A stretch of DNA of 34,234 nt from DATLAN01 sp035527455. Lineage in GTDB: Bacteria; Planctomycetota; Planctomycetia; Pirellulales; Thermoguttaceae. The position numbers were made by a program, and so were the translations under genes. This document shows, piece after piece, positions 1 through 8,456 of the stretch. The stretch covers positions 1 through 34,234 of the forward strand of contig DATLAN010000109.1 in the NCBI GenBank assembly GCA_035527455.1. The letters run 5' to 3'. Under the pieces are notes generated by a model. It saw only the letters and a program-made list of their open reading frames with translations, ran no database searches and was not told the DNA's origin. Numbering within the stretch: position 1 is the first letter of the stretch; the number at the start of each line of letters is the position of its first letter.

Positions 1-2597
1 GCCCGGAAGAGGACGGCCAGAATGAGCCGGAGCATGTCGCGCTCCCACCCATAGCCGATGCCGCCGAACTTTCGTTCGAGGGCCTTGCCGGTGCGAGTTT
101 CCTTGTTCCCATAGCCGTGCTCGCTCACGAGGTAGTCGAGCACCTCCTTGGCAACATCCGCGCCGGGGTTTGGCACGAACCGCGTGCCGTCCTTGACGAC
201 GAGCCCGAGGCCCTTCTCGCCCGCGTAGAAAACCTGCGGCAGGGCCTTGAGATCGGCCGCTTTCAGGATGGTTTCGGGTTCGTCGCCCGTCAGCGGCCGG
301 GAGCCCATTTCGAGTTTCGGGTACAGATCGGGAACGACGTACCCGAGGAGCTTTTTGATGATCTCGCTCAGGTTCTTTCCCAGGGCCGAAGCATCTCGGG
401 CGACGCCCCGGAACATGCCCGTGCCCTTTTCCATCGCTTCGCTAATCTTGTCGCTGAGGCGGGTCTTGTAATCGCCCGAGGTCTTCTTCTCGTCCTGAAG
501 GCAGCTTGCTTCGTCGGTCGTGATCTTGTTCTGCGCCCGAAGCTGGTCGTATTTCTCGACCATCTTCCGAGATGCGTGCAACTGGGCAACCGTCTCGTCG
601 ATCTCCGGCGTCAGGGAGAATACCCAGTACACGTCGTTCTTGTGCGATTCCTGGCGGCTTTCCTCGCGCACGTCGGTGAGTTTCTGCGGGAAGTCGTCAG
701 CATCATCTGCAACGCAGAGCGACAGCGGCAAGTCGCCTTCGTCGCCGATCCGAACGCCCTCGGCAGTGATGCCGATGCGGAACGTGCGAAAGTCCTTGTA
801 GCGGTAAGTCTTCATCGCCGCTTCGCCGAAGACGCTGCCGAGCACCTCGCGGGTGATCTCGTTGCGTTCGCGCGGCTTGGGTTCGAGGTGCCCTCGCCGT
901 TCGATGTCCCAGGTTTTCTCCTGCGCCGTTTGCAGCTTCCAGCCTTCCTCGGTACTGCGGACAAACTGGGCGTCGCACAGCCTGACCAACGCCGCTTGAA
1001 CCTCGGCGAGCGGGGCCGGTTTTCCGACTTCATCCACGAGGAAGGCCGCGATGTTGGCCTCCGTGCGAGGCAAATCGCGGACGAATTCCAGCAGGCAAAT
1101 TGCCTTGGCGACCCGGAGTGCCCAGCCGCAGTCTTCTTTGTCGCCCTTGAAACGCTGGCCGATCTCGAAAATGTCGGTGCGTTTTTCATTGGACAGGTTG
1201 CCCTCGACCAACTCGAATACCTTGTCGAGCGTGACCAGGCAGCGGACGGGCTTCTGGGCCATCGCGGTGCGATCCGACACCAGCATCTCGTAGGCTTGCT
1301 TGATGATCGTGCGGTTGCTGCCGCCGTAATGCCGGGGTGCGCCGGGCTGGAGCCGGATGCCCGACATGATCCCGATGCACAGGTCGATGTAGTGCGGCGG
1401 GTAGGGATAGAACTGGACGAAATCGTCCTCGCTGATCTCGGTTCGCCGCGTCGTCCGCTCCAACCGCAGTGCGTTGTTCAATTGGCCCTGGTTCTCCGAG
1501 TAGAGCTTCTTGAGCAGAGGCACGGCCTCCGGCTTCTTTGCCAGCACGCGCTTGGTGGCCACCTCTCGGATGTCGGACGGCGCGAGATCGACGCGATGCG
1601 GGAAGCGGTCCTGCATCGTGGCCAAGCGGATTTTCTTGGAGTCGATGGCTGCGACCACTTCTTCCAGCTTCTCTTGGGACGTGACCACGATCCAAATGGG
1701 CGCGATGATCTTGTGCGCTTTGGCCAGACTCTTGCCGACCTTGCTGAACTCCTCCACGGTCGCCCGCAGGTCTTCAATCTTGTCGCCGCTGCGCGCTACG
1801 TGCTGCCCCACTTCGTCGATAACGAAAACCAGCGCCTTGCCGGGACGGCGGCGGCCGGCAAGCTCAAAGGTTCGCTCCACGACTTTCTTCACGGTAATGG
1901 CGGCGTCGCGGTTCCGTTGGGAGTGCGCCCACGAATCGGGTGACGGATACGTGGCCGGGTTCAGGGCATGGAGGACTGCGCTGGCACGGGAGACCTTTTG
2001 CGCGCCCTTGCGCACCATCTTCCAGTCCTGGTTGTGCAATGTCTTGCAGGTGGCGATGAATTCGTCCAACCTGCCCTCGGCTTCCAATTCGATTTCCAAC
2101 TCCGCGATGTCGAAGTCCTCGGCGTAGTCCAATTCGCGGAGCAGCACCGTGTACATTAGCTCTGCGATGCGCTCCGTCACCTTTCGGGTGTCGCGTTCTT
2201 TGGCAACCTCGAAGAGAATAACCTCGCTGGGAATCCTGGCATTGATCGAGTCGAGCAGGTTGCTGACTCGCTCGTCCTCGATCTGCTTCTTGAACAGCGT
2301 GGCGAACCGTTCGCCCACGGTTTCGGGGTTTTGCAGAGCAAGGCCGAGGTTCTTGGCGAACGAGCTTTTCCCGGAGCCGAAGAACCCAGAGACCCAAACG
2401 CAGAACTCCCCTTGCAGGTCAGCGGGGGCTTCGGCAATGGCCTTGAAAAGCTGGGCATACTGGTCCCGAATACTGTCGGTGGCGACGTACTCGGTGATCT
2501 CGTCATGCACGGACTGTTCATCCGCCTGATCGACCTTGATGATCTCTTCGATCTTGCGTTTCAGGTCTCGTATCAGGATTTCGCCAATCGTGTTCAT
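1..2597 (-). CDS. brxC: BREX ATPase BrxC (3' end outside window)
   Basis: BrxC is the large P-loop ATPase of BREX phage-defence systems. The frame is open from the ATG at 2597 to the left edge, giving about 865 residues; family members are usually near 1,200, so the C-terminus is missing only because the window ends. A Walker A motif, GFFGSGKS, lies at residues 71-78 and a Walker B-like LVFVIDE at about 256-262, followed by long charged helical stretches. It starts 15 bp after brxB and is the last visible gene of the minus-strand run xre-immA-brxA-brxB-brxC. In type 1 BREX the next gene would be the methyltransferase pglX, beyond the left edge. The identification rests on motifs plus the brxA-brxB-brxC order. 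It forms part of the complex that discriminates and blocks unmethylated phage DNA; the mechanism is family knowledge, not visible here. Confidence 0.93.
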   Translation of the reverse strand, partial: MNTIGEILIRDLKRKIEEIIKVDQADEQSVHDEITEYVATDSIRDQYAQLFKAIAEAPADLQGEFCVWVSGFFGSGKSSFAKNLGLALQNPETVGERFATLFKKQIEDERVSNLLDSINARIPSEVILFEVAKERDTRKVTERIAELMYTVLLRELDYAEDFDIAELEIELEAEGRLDEFIATCKTLHNQDWKMVRKGAQKVSRASAVLHALNPATYPSPDSWAHSQRNRDAAITVKKVVERTFELAGRRRPGKALVFVIDEVGQHVARSGDKIEDLRATVEEFSKVGKSLAKAHKIIAPIWIVVTSQEKLEEVVAAIDSKKIRLATMQDRFPHRVDLAPSDIREVATKRVLAKKPEAVPLLKKLYSENQGQLNNALRLERTTRRTEISEDDFVQFYPYPPHYIDLCIGIMSGIRLQPGAPRHYGGSNRTIIKQAYEMLVSDRTAMAQKPVRCLVTLDKVFELVEGNLSNEKRTDIFEIGQRFKGDKEDCGWALRVAKAICLLEFVRDLPRTEANIAAFLVDEVGKPAPLAEVQAALVRLCDAQFVRSTEEGWKLQTAQEKTWDIERRGHLEPKPRERNEITREVLGSVFGEAAMKTYRYKDFRTFRIGITAEGVRIGDEGDLPLSLCVADDADDFPQKLTDVREESRQESHKNDVYWVFSLTPEIDETVAQLHASRKMVEKYDQLRAQNKITTDEASCLQDEKKTSGDYKTRLSDKISEAMEKGTGMFRGVARDASALGKNLSEIIKKLLGYVVPDLYPKLEMGSRPLTGDEPETILKAADLKALPQVFYAGEKGLGLVVKDGTRFVPNPGADVAKEVLDYLVSEHGYGNKETRTGKALERKFGGIGYGWERDMLRLILAVLFR

Positions 2598-2612
2598 GCT
2601 CTCACCACGCTT

Positions 2613-3194
2613 TCATCCGTAGATTTTGACCCGGTAGTTTCCCAGGGCGTCCCGGTCCTTGAGGTCCATGAAACGAAGCCCGGTCGTGCCCTCGATGGAA
2701 CCGGGATAGAACAAAATCGTCGTCACGCGGGTCTTGCCGTGCATTTCGTCGAGCAGCTTGGATACGTGATAAATGCCCGGAGACATTGCCGCCACTCGCG
2801 TGAGAAAAACGATGCTCTCGCTCGGGTCGTAGTCTGCCAACCGCTCTGCGAGAAGCGTTGCCAGCGGACGCCAATCCCGATCCGACAGGTACGTCGTGAT
2901 CTGCTCCTGCGCGGCCAAGTACCCGCGCTGGTGCTCCAGCGTCACGACGGCATCCATCCCCTCCGTTTCGTCGATGGCCTTCCAAAGGAATTCCGCCATC
3001 GGAACGATATGAACTTCCTTTCCCACAGCTTCGAGCCGAGTCGCCAACAACTTGGCCTCTTTCCGCAGTTCCCATTCCTCGACCGGATCGTAGCGCAGGA
3101 TGGCGAACGGCAGATCGTGGTAGACACTGATGCGGGGCGGCACCGCCTTCAAGTCACTTTCGAGGAGTTCAATGCGTTCTTTAAGCGATGACAT
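2613..3194 (-). CDS. brxB: BREX protein BrxB (DUF1788)
   Basis: This is a 193-residue protein of the DUF1788/BrxB family, a small BREX core component of unclear biochemical role. The sequence opens with a charged helix (SSLKERIELLESDL) and carries the family-like stretch around ISVYHDLPFAILRYDP, then a conserved-looking C-terminal part (FYPGSIEGTTGLRFMDLKD). Two in-frame ATGs exist, at 3200 and 3194. AGGAG sits only 1 nt before the first but about 7 nt before the second, so 3194 is chosen. The 5' end overlaps the end of brxA by 14 bp, which suggests translational coupling. The brxA-brxB-brxC order is that of type 1 BREX. Confidence 0.9.
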   Translation of the reverse strand: MSSLKERIELLESDLKAVPPRISVYHDLPFAILRYDPVEEWELRKEAKLLATRLEAVGKEVHIVPMAEFLWKAIDETEGMDAVVTLEHQRGYLAAQEQITTYLSDRDWRPLATLLAERLADYDPSESIVFLTRVAAMSPGIYHVSKLLDEMHGKTRVTTILFYPGSIEGTTGLRFMDLKDRDALGNYRVKIYG

Positions 3195-4050
3195 TCGCAT
3201 ACTCCTCTAGGGTGCTGGCGGGAAAAGTCAGTCGAGTCACCGTGCCAGCGGCGTGGTATTCCAACAAGTTGTGCTGGTGGGCCTCGATCAGGAACCGCTC
3301 AACTCCGGCCGGGGGCAGGAAGAACAGGTTCCAATCGGGCAGTTCCAGTAGTTTGGCAGCGGAAGGCTGGTGCCGCCGCAGGTAGAATGCGATGTAAGCA
3401 AACGCCTCGATCGGCAGATACGCGGGTGCGATCCGCTTGTTGACTGCACCCTGAAGGACGCCAAAATCCCGAAGCGCTGAGAGGAGGCCCTGCGTCACGC
3501 GGAGAATGGTAGCGTCGTTCCACTTGGCCGTCGTCTTGCCCTCGGCCACCCACTTGGCAATGACCTTCCGCACCTCCAAGGCATCGACATCGGTAATGCC
3601 CCGGGCCTTGAGTGGCAGCAGCAACTCGGTGACGGCATCGGACAACAGCCGGTCATTCCGAGCCGAGTGGAAGAAGAGGATTCGATCCAGGCTGGCAGTG
3701 GGAAGGCGGTTCTTGACGAAGACGACCAGGGCCTTGGCTACTTCTTCGTCCGACAGATACCGCTGACGGAAAATCGCCAGGATGTCCTCGACCCTGGACC
3801 TGGAAGCCTTGCCGAACAGATTCTCTTGGCGGACGCGAGCCAGGTTGGCTTTCACCGAGGCCGCGGTATCCCACTGGGACAACAGGGTCTTCGTGTCGGC
3901 AAGCAGGGCACCGGCCTTGATGATGCGACTCGTGTACCGAGCGGCGGGGGGACTCGGTGTGGCCTTGGGCGCACGGGTCCGCCGACGCGATTCCGGTTTC
4001 GCGCGCTTGCCCCGGACGGAGCCTGCCAAAGATGTCCCAGTCGATTTCAT
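3181..4050 (-). CDS. brxA: BREX protein BrxA (DUF1819)
   Basis: This is a 289-residue DUF1819/BrxA family protein. The N-terminus is a basic, probably disordered leader rich in Arg, Lys and Pro. It is followed by the family-typical YTSRIIKAGALLADTKTLL segment (about residues 41-59), where DUF1819 proteins conserve a stretch before helical repeats. BrxA is a small helical BREX component reported to bind DNA. The ATG at 4050 is preferred over a TTG two codons upstream; no strong ribosome site is visible. It lies 44 bp after the ImmA-like gene and overlaps brxB by 14 bp, so the genes are probably cotranscribed. The basic N-terminal extension of about 40 residues looks longer than usual for the family. 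Confidence 0.9.
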   Translation of the reverse strand: MKSTGTSLAGSVRGKRAKPESRRRTRAPKATPSPPAARYTSRIIKAGALLADTKTLLSQWDTAASVKANLARVRQENLFGKASRSRVEDILAIFRQRYLSDEEVAKALVVFVKNRLPTASLDRILFFHSARNDRLLSDAVTELLLPLKARGITDVDALEVRKVIAKWVAEGKTTAKWNDATILRVTQGLLSALRDFGVLQGAVNKRIAPAYLPIEAFAYIAFYLRRHQPSAAKLLELPDWNLFFLPPAGVERFLIEAHQHNLLEYHAAGTVTRLTFPASTLEEYANVIA

Positions 4051-4094
4051 AAGCAACGCTCTGGATCAGTTCTCTGCCGTACAAGTCGTGGTTT

Positions 4095-5120
4095 TCAGTC
4101 TACCGGTTGCACGATAGCAATGACCCGATCTCCTGCTTTCCGGGCATCGACCCAGACTGCGCAGTCGGGCAAGCCGCTTCCATCGGAGAACTCCCACGAT
4201 TCGAGGTTCTCCCTGCCCGATGCCTGTTCGGCATCTGCATCAGAGTGCAGCTTGTGGATAACGGACCCTTCCGGCACGCGCATGTTCGGCATGACGCGAA
4301 AACCCTGGTCGATGGCCGCTTGATTGGGGACAGCCAGGCCGACCCGAAGCTTAGCCACGGGCGGATCGTCCTGGAACAACCTTCGCTGTTTGGAACGAAG
4401 CCGCCGTTCCTCTTCCGCCTTGTACTTCACTTCCGCCTCGACGTACACCACAGGCGTCTTCATGCGGCGGTGGCACGCGAACAGCGTGGACTGGAAGCTG
4501 GCCTTGTCGCAGTAGGCGTTGCGGACGGCCTCGACGGTCCTGAACTCCAGGAGGGCCTTGCTGTGCTCGCGGACGAAGACGGGGCCGAAGAGCGGCTCGT
4601 AGAAGCCGATGCGGCCGGCGATCTCGTCCATGAGCCGTTCGATCGGGTCGTGCGCCGATCGGCGCACAGGTGCATCCAATTCCTTTTCGAGGACCAGCAG
4701 GTGAGCGATTTCGTGCCAGCGAGTGAAGAACCGCCGGCTTGCCTTTTCCCCTCGGCTGTCAATCACGGCGACATACTTGTCGCCCGACTCCGGCGCACAA
4801 TGCTTACGCTTGATCGTGAGGCCGAAAGTCGCTGGGCCAAGCTCGTTACGCAACGTGGCGAAGACGTACTCGCCCTGGGCCACGTACTTGGCGATGATTC
4901 GTTCCAGATCGTCGTCCGAGCACCCCTCCTCGAAGACCAACTGCAAACGGTCAGCCACCAGTTGCTCTAATACCGCCACGTTTTCCACGCCGCCGACATC
5001 GGCGGCCCAGCAGCCGATCTTCTCTTCGCAGAAGCGAACAATGGCTTCAGCCGGATGTCCGCGCAGCCCAAGCTCCCTGGCCAGGGCAACCACATCATGT
5101 TCCTGATCCAGTCGGCTCAT
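4095..5120 (-). CDS. ImmA/IrrE-type metallopeptidase heading the BREX operon
   Basis: This is a 341-residue protein with a zincin motif HEIAH (His136, Glu137, His140) and a downstream acidic helix MDEIA (Glu166 as likely third zinc ligand), the arrangement of ImmA/IrrE proteases. ImmA relatives cleave or antagonise a partner XRE-type repressor. Here the start ATG overlaps the stop of the XRE gene by 4 nt (5117-5120), so the two are translationally coupled, as in known repressor-protease pairs. The region after residue 200 is a less familiar extension with a charged helix (KYKAEEERRLRSKQRRLF) and a C-terminal domain of unknown role. It is followed after 44 bp by brxA. That it controls BREX through the XRE protein is inferred from gene order alone. 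Confidence 0.85.
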   Translation of the reverse strand: MSRLDQEHDVVALARELGLRGHPAEAIVRFCEEKIGCWAADVGGVENVAVLEQLVADRLQLVFEEGCSDDDLERIIAKYVAQGEYVFATLRNELGPATFGLTIKRKHCAPESGDKYVAVIDSRGEKASRRFFTRWHEIAHLLVLEKELDAPVRRSAHDPIERLMDEIAGRIGFYEPLFGPVFVREHSKALLEFRTVEAVRNAYCDKASFQSTLFACHRRMKTPVVYVEAEVKYKAEEERRLRSKQRRLFQDDPPVAKLRVGLAVPNQAAIDQGFRVMPNMRVPEGSVIHKLHSDADAEQASGRENLESWEFSDGSGLPDCAVWVDARKAGDRVIAIVQPVD

Positions 5121-5524
5121 TGCAGGAAATCCTTGACGGCCTCGTAGAACTTCTGCCAGTCCACCTTGTCCAGCTTCTCCTTCTTCGTACTGCTGCGGTG
5201 GGCAATGATCTGCTGCTGCATGTCGAGCAGGGTTAGCGCCTGCCGAAACGAGATGCCGGCACGTGCGGCGAACGACGCGAGGGCGGCGGGAATCTGAACT
5301 TCGCTGGGAGGCTCGGTCTCGCCCTCCTCGCCGGTCATCAAGTAGTCAAGGCTGAGGCTCAGGGCGCGGGCGATGTCGTAGAGCGTATCCGCCCCGACAT
5401 TCCGTTTCCCGTTCTCCAGGTCGGAAAGAAAACTCTTGCTGACCCCGGCCTTCTGGGCGAGTACCTCCTGGGTCCAACCGAGTTCGTTGCGCCGTTTTCT
5501 TATTCGTTCGCCCACGGACGGCAT
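5117..5524 (-). CDS. XRE-family HTH transcriptional regulator
   Basis: This is a 135-residue regulator with an N-terminal Cro/C1-type helix-turn-helix (residues about 6-61). The signature WTQEVLAQKAGVSKSFLSDL marks helices 2-3 and IARALSLSLDYLMTG ends the domain. The C-terminal half is a short helical region (QALTLLDMQQQIIAH) that may dimerise or be recognised by the neighbouring protease. It is the first gene of the BREX-bearing run, with its ATG at 5524 preceded by GAGG about 9 nt upstream. Its overlap with the ImmA-like gene marks a two-gene regulatory cassette. Well-studied BREX operons are often controlled by the WYL-type BrxR; an XRE-ImmA pair in that position is less familiar to me. 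Confidence 0.9.
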   Translation of the reverse strand: MPSVGERIRKRRNELGWTQEVLAQKAGVSKSFLSDLENGKRNVGADTLYDIARALSLSLDYLMTGEEGETEPPSEVQIPAALASFAARAGISFRQALTLLDMQQQIIAHRSSTKKEKLDKVDWQKFYEAVKDFLQ

Positions 5525-5884
5525 CGAATCACCCTCTGCTTGAACGCGCGTACCAGACAGACAGCACGAAAGAACTTTGATCCCTAGCGCCGAGGGGGCG
5601 GCGCTCTTTGCCTATGTTTCCCACACTTCCTGGCTCGCAAACCATTTCATCACCACAACTTACACGACCGGCCCCAGGTTGGGTAGCATCGCGTCAGAGG
5701 CGGCGGAAATGGGAAGCCGTGACGTGCCCTCAGCATACCACTGTTTCCAGAAAATACAACCAGGGCGCCCATTGACTTCTCGCATAGCGAATTATACGAT
5801 GTGGAGAACACGGTGGTTTCGTTCGGGGTGTGGTGCCCCGTTGGTTCGAGCTGGCCTGATCCGGCCAAAAGAAGTAAAGACGGC
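5525..5884. promoter_or_regulatory. Divergent intergenic region between the BREX operon and an endonuclease-like gene
   Basis: These 360 bp separate the minus-strand XRE/BREX operon from the plus-strand gene at 5885. By position they must hold the operon promoter and any operator for the XRE protein. I see no convincing -35/-10 pair and no clear palindrome, so no binding site is called. The possible short reading frames here have no recognisable content. Confidence 0.45.
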
Positions 5885-6301
5885 ATGAAGGATCGGATGG
5901 CATCCTCACACTCGATCCATGACCGGGTGATCCGGGCGGTTGCCGCTGCCCGGACCGAATACGACGCCCACTGCAACCCCGGTCAGGAGCACAACGTGTC
6001 CGTGACCATCGACGGGCAGACGGTCTACCCCGACCTAGTGCTATACCAGCGCGGCACCATGACGGTGGTGCATCTCGTGGAGGTCGAGACCGCTGAATCC
6101 GTCGCTGATACCGAGGCCGCACAGTGGGCGCAATACGCACGCGGCCCAGGGCAATTGTGGCTCCTGGTTCCCACCGATCAACTTGCCACCGCTCAAGTCA
6201 TCTGTCGCCGCCGGAGCATTACTGCGGAGTTCGGGCGGTGGTGGAGCGGGCCACAGGGAATCGCCTTCGAGTGGCTCCAAGCTGTGGCTGCGTCCCGTTG
6301 A
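5885..6301 (+). CDS. Small PD-(D/E)XK-like nuclease-fold protein
   Basis: This is a protein of 138 residues from the ATG at 5885; in-frame codons extend upstream to 5801 but that stretch looks non-coding. The middle carries VYPDLVLY (Asp50) followed by a strand ending in EVET (Glu66, Glu68). That is the spacing and hydrophobic pattern of the catalytic core of PD-(D/E)XK enzymes, but the usual Lys is replaced (E-x-E-T), so activity is uncertain. A strand LWLLVP follows, as in the fold. It is transcribed divergently from the BREX operon and ends without an obvious partner. It could be a solitary restriction-type nuclease, an accessory defence protein or an inactive relative. The exact family is not recognised. 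Confidence 0.6.
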   Translation: MKDRMASSHSIHDRVIRAVAAARTEYDAHCNPGQEHNVSVTIDGQTVYPDLVLYQRGTMTVVHLVEVETAESVADTEAAQWAQYARGPGQLWLLVPTDQLATAQVICRRRSITAEFGRWWSGPQGIAFEWLQAVAASR

Positions 6302-6460
6302 CCCGAAGGCTCAGCAGCCAGGAGGAGCAGATGCCCGACACTGCTGGCGAGCTGCCGGACAACCGTTGCGTACAGACTTGTCGGTCTGACTGGATTGCAC
6401 AACTCGCAGTGTCCTTCCGCTAGGCGCTCCGTGCGCGCGACGAGAGGTTTTTCCTTCGAC

Positions 6461-6514
6461 CCCCAAGACGCCTGCGTCGTTGATTGGTCTAGCCTTTCCC
6501 ACTGCGTCTTGGGG
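6461..6514. repeat. 11-bp perfect inverted repeat with 32-nt spacer
   Basis: CCCCAAGACGC at 6461-6471 is the exact reverse complement of GCGTCTTGGGG at 6504-6514. It lies in the convergent space between the nuclease-like gene (ends 6301, plus) and the zinc-ribbon gene (ends 6525, minus). Neither side is followed by a clear T-run, so a classical rho-independent terminator is not supported. It may act as a bidirectional transcript-end hairpin. Confidence 0.6.
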
Positions 6515-6524
6515 CCTGCGACAG

Positions 6525-6863
6525 TCAGAACCGCCACGTTGAGCCGCAATTAAAGCAAGTGGCCTCCGTCTTTGTCTCGCGGAGAGACAAACCTGTTGCG
6601 AGTATCGACAGCCCTCCGGTAAGAACGCCAATCGCCGCCTTTGTCCCGTCGATCCCGGTTTTCACTTCCACTTTCTCGGTAGTGACTCGCCCGCAAGCCT
6701 GGCAATGCGGGCAGATCATTTCGGCTTCTCGAAAACGCTGCAACGGGTCTTTCACCGATACGTTTGCCGTCGAGAAATCAGACGGCCATAGCCACCACAC
6801 GATGGCCGTGATACCCGCTACGACAATATAGATGCTGACGAAAGAAGACAAGTCCGAATCCAT
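6525..6863 (-). CDS. Small membrane protein with a zinc ribbon
   Basis: This is a 112-residue protein. An N-terminal membrane segment (about residues 9-27, ending in VWWLWP) is followed by a cytoplasmic or periplasmic zinc-ribbon made of CPHC (Cys51, Cys54) and CFNC (Cys103, Cys106). A Gly/Ala-rich hydrophobic hairpin (residues 76-93) sits between the cysteine pairs. The start is supported by GGAG 6 nt before the ATG at 6863. The function is unknown; such membrane-anchored ribbons occur as small hypothetical proteins without a defined role. It stands alone, convergent with the upstream plus-strand gene. Confidence 0.7.
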   Translation of the reverse strand: MDSDLSSFVSIYIVVAGITAIVWWLWPSDFSTANVSVKDPLQRFREAEMICPHCQACGRVTTEKVEVKTGIDGTKAAIGVLTGGLSILATGLSLRETKTEATCFNCGSTWRF

Positions 6864-7036
6864 GTTTTACTCCTTCAGAATCACGAAGTACGAAACGGGT
6901 TGTAGGTGGAACGAATCGAGCGAGCAATCGCTTGCTGCAAGGCTCAGTACCCGCGACCAAACAAAAAAAGGAGCGCCGAACCGAGGCTGCTCCAGCAACC
7001 CCCGCGAAGGGGCACCACAGAACAGCGCTCAGCCGA

Positions 7037-7198
7037 CGCCCCCATATCAGGGGCGCGGTCCAAGCACTGCTTCTGTGGTTCAAGAGTCTGAAGACTCAGG
7101 TTCGCGGTTTTGCTGGAAGCAGTAACTTGACGCACGCGCGTCAATTCAGGTTGTCACCTCAATCCTACGTCGTGAGCCCCCCTGGTGCAACTGCACCA
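7037..7198. repeat. Cluster of four short perfect hairpins
   Basis: Four inverted repeats lie within 162 bp: CGCCCC/GGGGCG (7037-7055, 7-nt loop), GAGTCT/AGACTC (7084-7097, 2-nt loop), TTGACGC/GCGTCAA (7127-7144, 4-nt loop) and TGGTGCA/TGCACCA (7183-7198, 2-nt loop). All arms are perfect. The density is higher than in the surrounding DNA. Function is unknown; candidates are a structured RNA or repeat-derived palindromes. Confidence 0.5.
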
Positions 7199-7223
7199 CA
7201 AGATCAGTCACCACAAGATCAGT
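7194..7223. repeat. 15-bp tandem duplication
   Basis: CACCACAAGATCAGT occurs twice head to tail, at 7194-7208 and 7209-7223, with no mismatch. The first copy overlaps the right arm of the last hairpin of the cluster just before it. Confidence 0.85.
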
Positions 7224-7582
7224 GAGGAAGCCACAAGCAGCCCCAGAAGGCCAACCAACCAACAACCCAGCTTCTCGGGTTCGTCGTCGGTCGCCCCAAG
7301 GTGGACTGCCGGAATTCAAAGCGAATAAACCCGAGCGCTATGTTTCTTTCCGGCCCAGCATCCCTCATTCCGCCCCCGAGGGGGGGGCTGAAGGGGCGTT
7401 CTGCGAATCGCGTCAAAGGGGCGACAGGGCGATTCGACAGGTCGCCCCAGTCGGTTAGAATCGTCTGCTCAGGTCATAGGGCGATCGACGGCTGGTGGCT
7501 ACCCGTACCCGTGAAGATCGAATCGCTCGCCGATGCTGACAGGGCCTCTTCTTGCTGTCCGCGTTGTTCAAACATGCAGTTG

Positions 7583-8263
7583 TCAGGACCGACCCAACCA
7601 CCAAGTATCTTGGCTGCACTTCAAAGCATCCCGTGCCCGGTCTTCGTCCAACCATTCCGGGTACGGAACCCGTTTCTCCGCAGTCTGGGCAATGAGTTGG
7701 GGCACATGAACTGCAAGGGCGATGTCCGCTAAGAGGTAGCCGTGGTTCACCAGGACGGCGATCTCGGCGTCCGAAAAGGCGTCCATGTCGGTGCGGATGG
7801 GGGCGATGGTGCCGGTCGCAAACGCCTTCGCGTAGCCGGGGTGGGCATCAGGACGATACCTGCAAACGGCACTCCCGATACCCCAATAGGTGCCCTGCTT
7901 CACCTTGTTTTGGAACTGCCGGATCAGTAGGCGTTTACGAAGTGCCCCGGCCTGCTTGCCGCTGATGGCAAGATATACCTTTGCCCGGCCGAACATTCCT
8001 CTGGGCACGGCAGCGACGAACGGCTGCCCGCCGTCAGGCACCAGAACGATGGCGTGCCGCTCAACTGGCTGGAGCCCCATATTGTCGTACAGGCCGCCGT
8101 CGCTCGCGCTCATGCCGCGCCACGCGACTTTCTGCCCCCCCCTCGATGGGTAGCGGGCTGAAAGGCGCTTGGTGAGCCGGAGGATGCGATTGACCCGCGA
8201 GAACTCCGGCAGATGACTGCGCTGCCTGGGCAATGAGGTATTGCGGGCAACACAAAGGAGAGT
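7583..8263 (-). pseudogene. Patatin-like phospholipase, C-terminal fragment
   Basis: The frame, closed at 5' by a TAG at 8264-8266, encodes about 220 residues resembling the C-terminal half of patatin-like acyl hydrolases. It includes the catalytic-Asp motif DGG in SASDGGLYDNMG and the following strand/helix order (VPDGGQPF ... RAKVYLAISGKQAG). The oxyanion hole and the GxSxG nucleophile elbow, which form the N-terminal half, are absent upstream, so the serine of the Ser-Asp dyad is missing and no lipase activity is expected. No ATG of good quality is present; the first possible start is a TTG at 8233. Best read as a 5'-truncated relic. Confidence 0.7.
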
Positions 8264-8456
8264 CTATTGTCCTTTGCCCAGAGCTAGGACGCCCTGGCAC
8301 GCGACAGATTCCCGTACTCATTAGCCAGTGCGGTCGAGAGTCGGCTCTTGACCCTTGAGGTTATCAGGCCGGCCTCGCCTTCGTTGGCCCACGGCCGCAA
8401 GTGATTGCCGTTCTTGGCTTTGGGCTCCTTGCGGTTCCGTAAGCTAGACTTGGACT

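Larger units (their letters stand above)
6864..7582. other. Non-coding stretch, 0.7 kb, rich in small palindromes
   Basis: No convincing gene is visible here on either strand; the short open frames have no domain-like content. The stretch contains a cluster of short perfect hairpins (7037-7198) and a 15-bp tandem duplication (7194-7223), described separately. The rest (7224-7582) shows nothing recognisable. It lies between the zinc-ribbon gene and the end of a patatin fragment and probably represents decayed accessory DNA. Confidence 0.5.

Noticed and set aside
117..1943. Long plus-strand open frame (608 codons)
   Set aside because: It is antisense to brxC, which has clear Walker motifs and operon context; the frame is a by-product of GC-rich codon bias.
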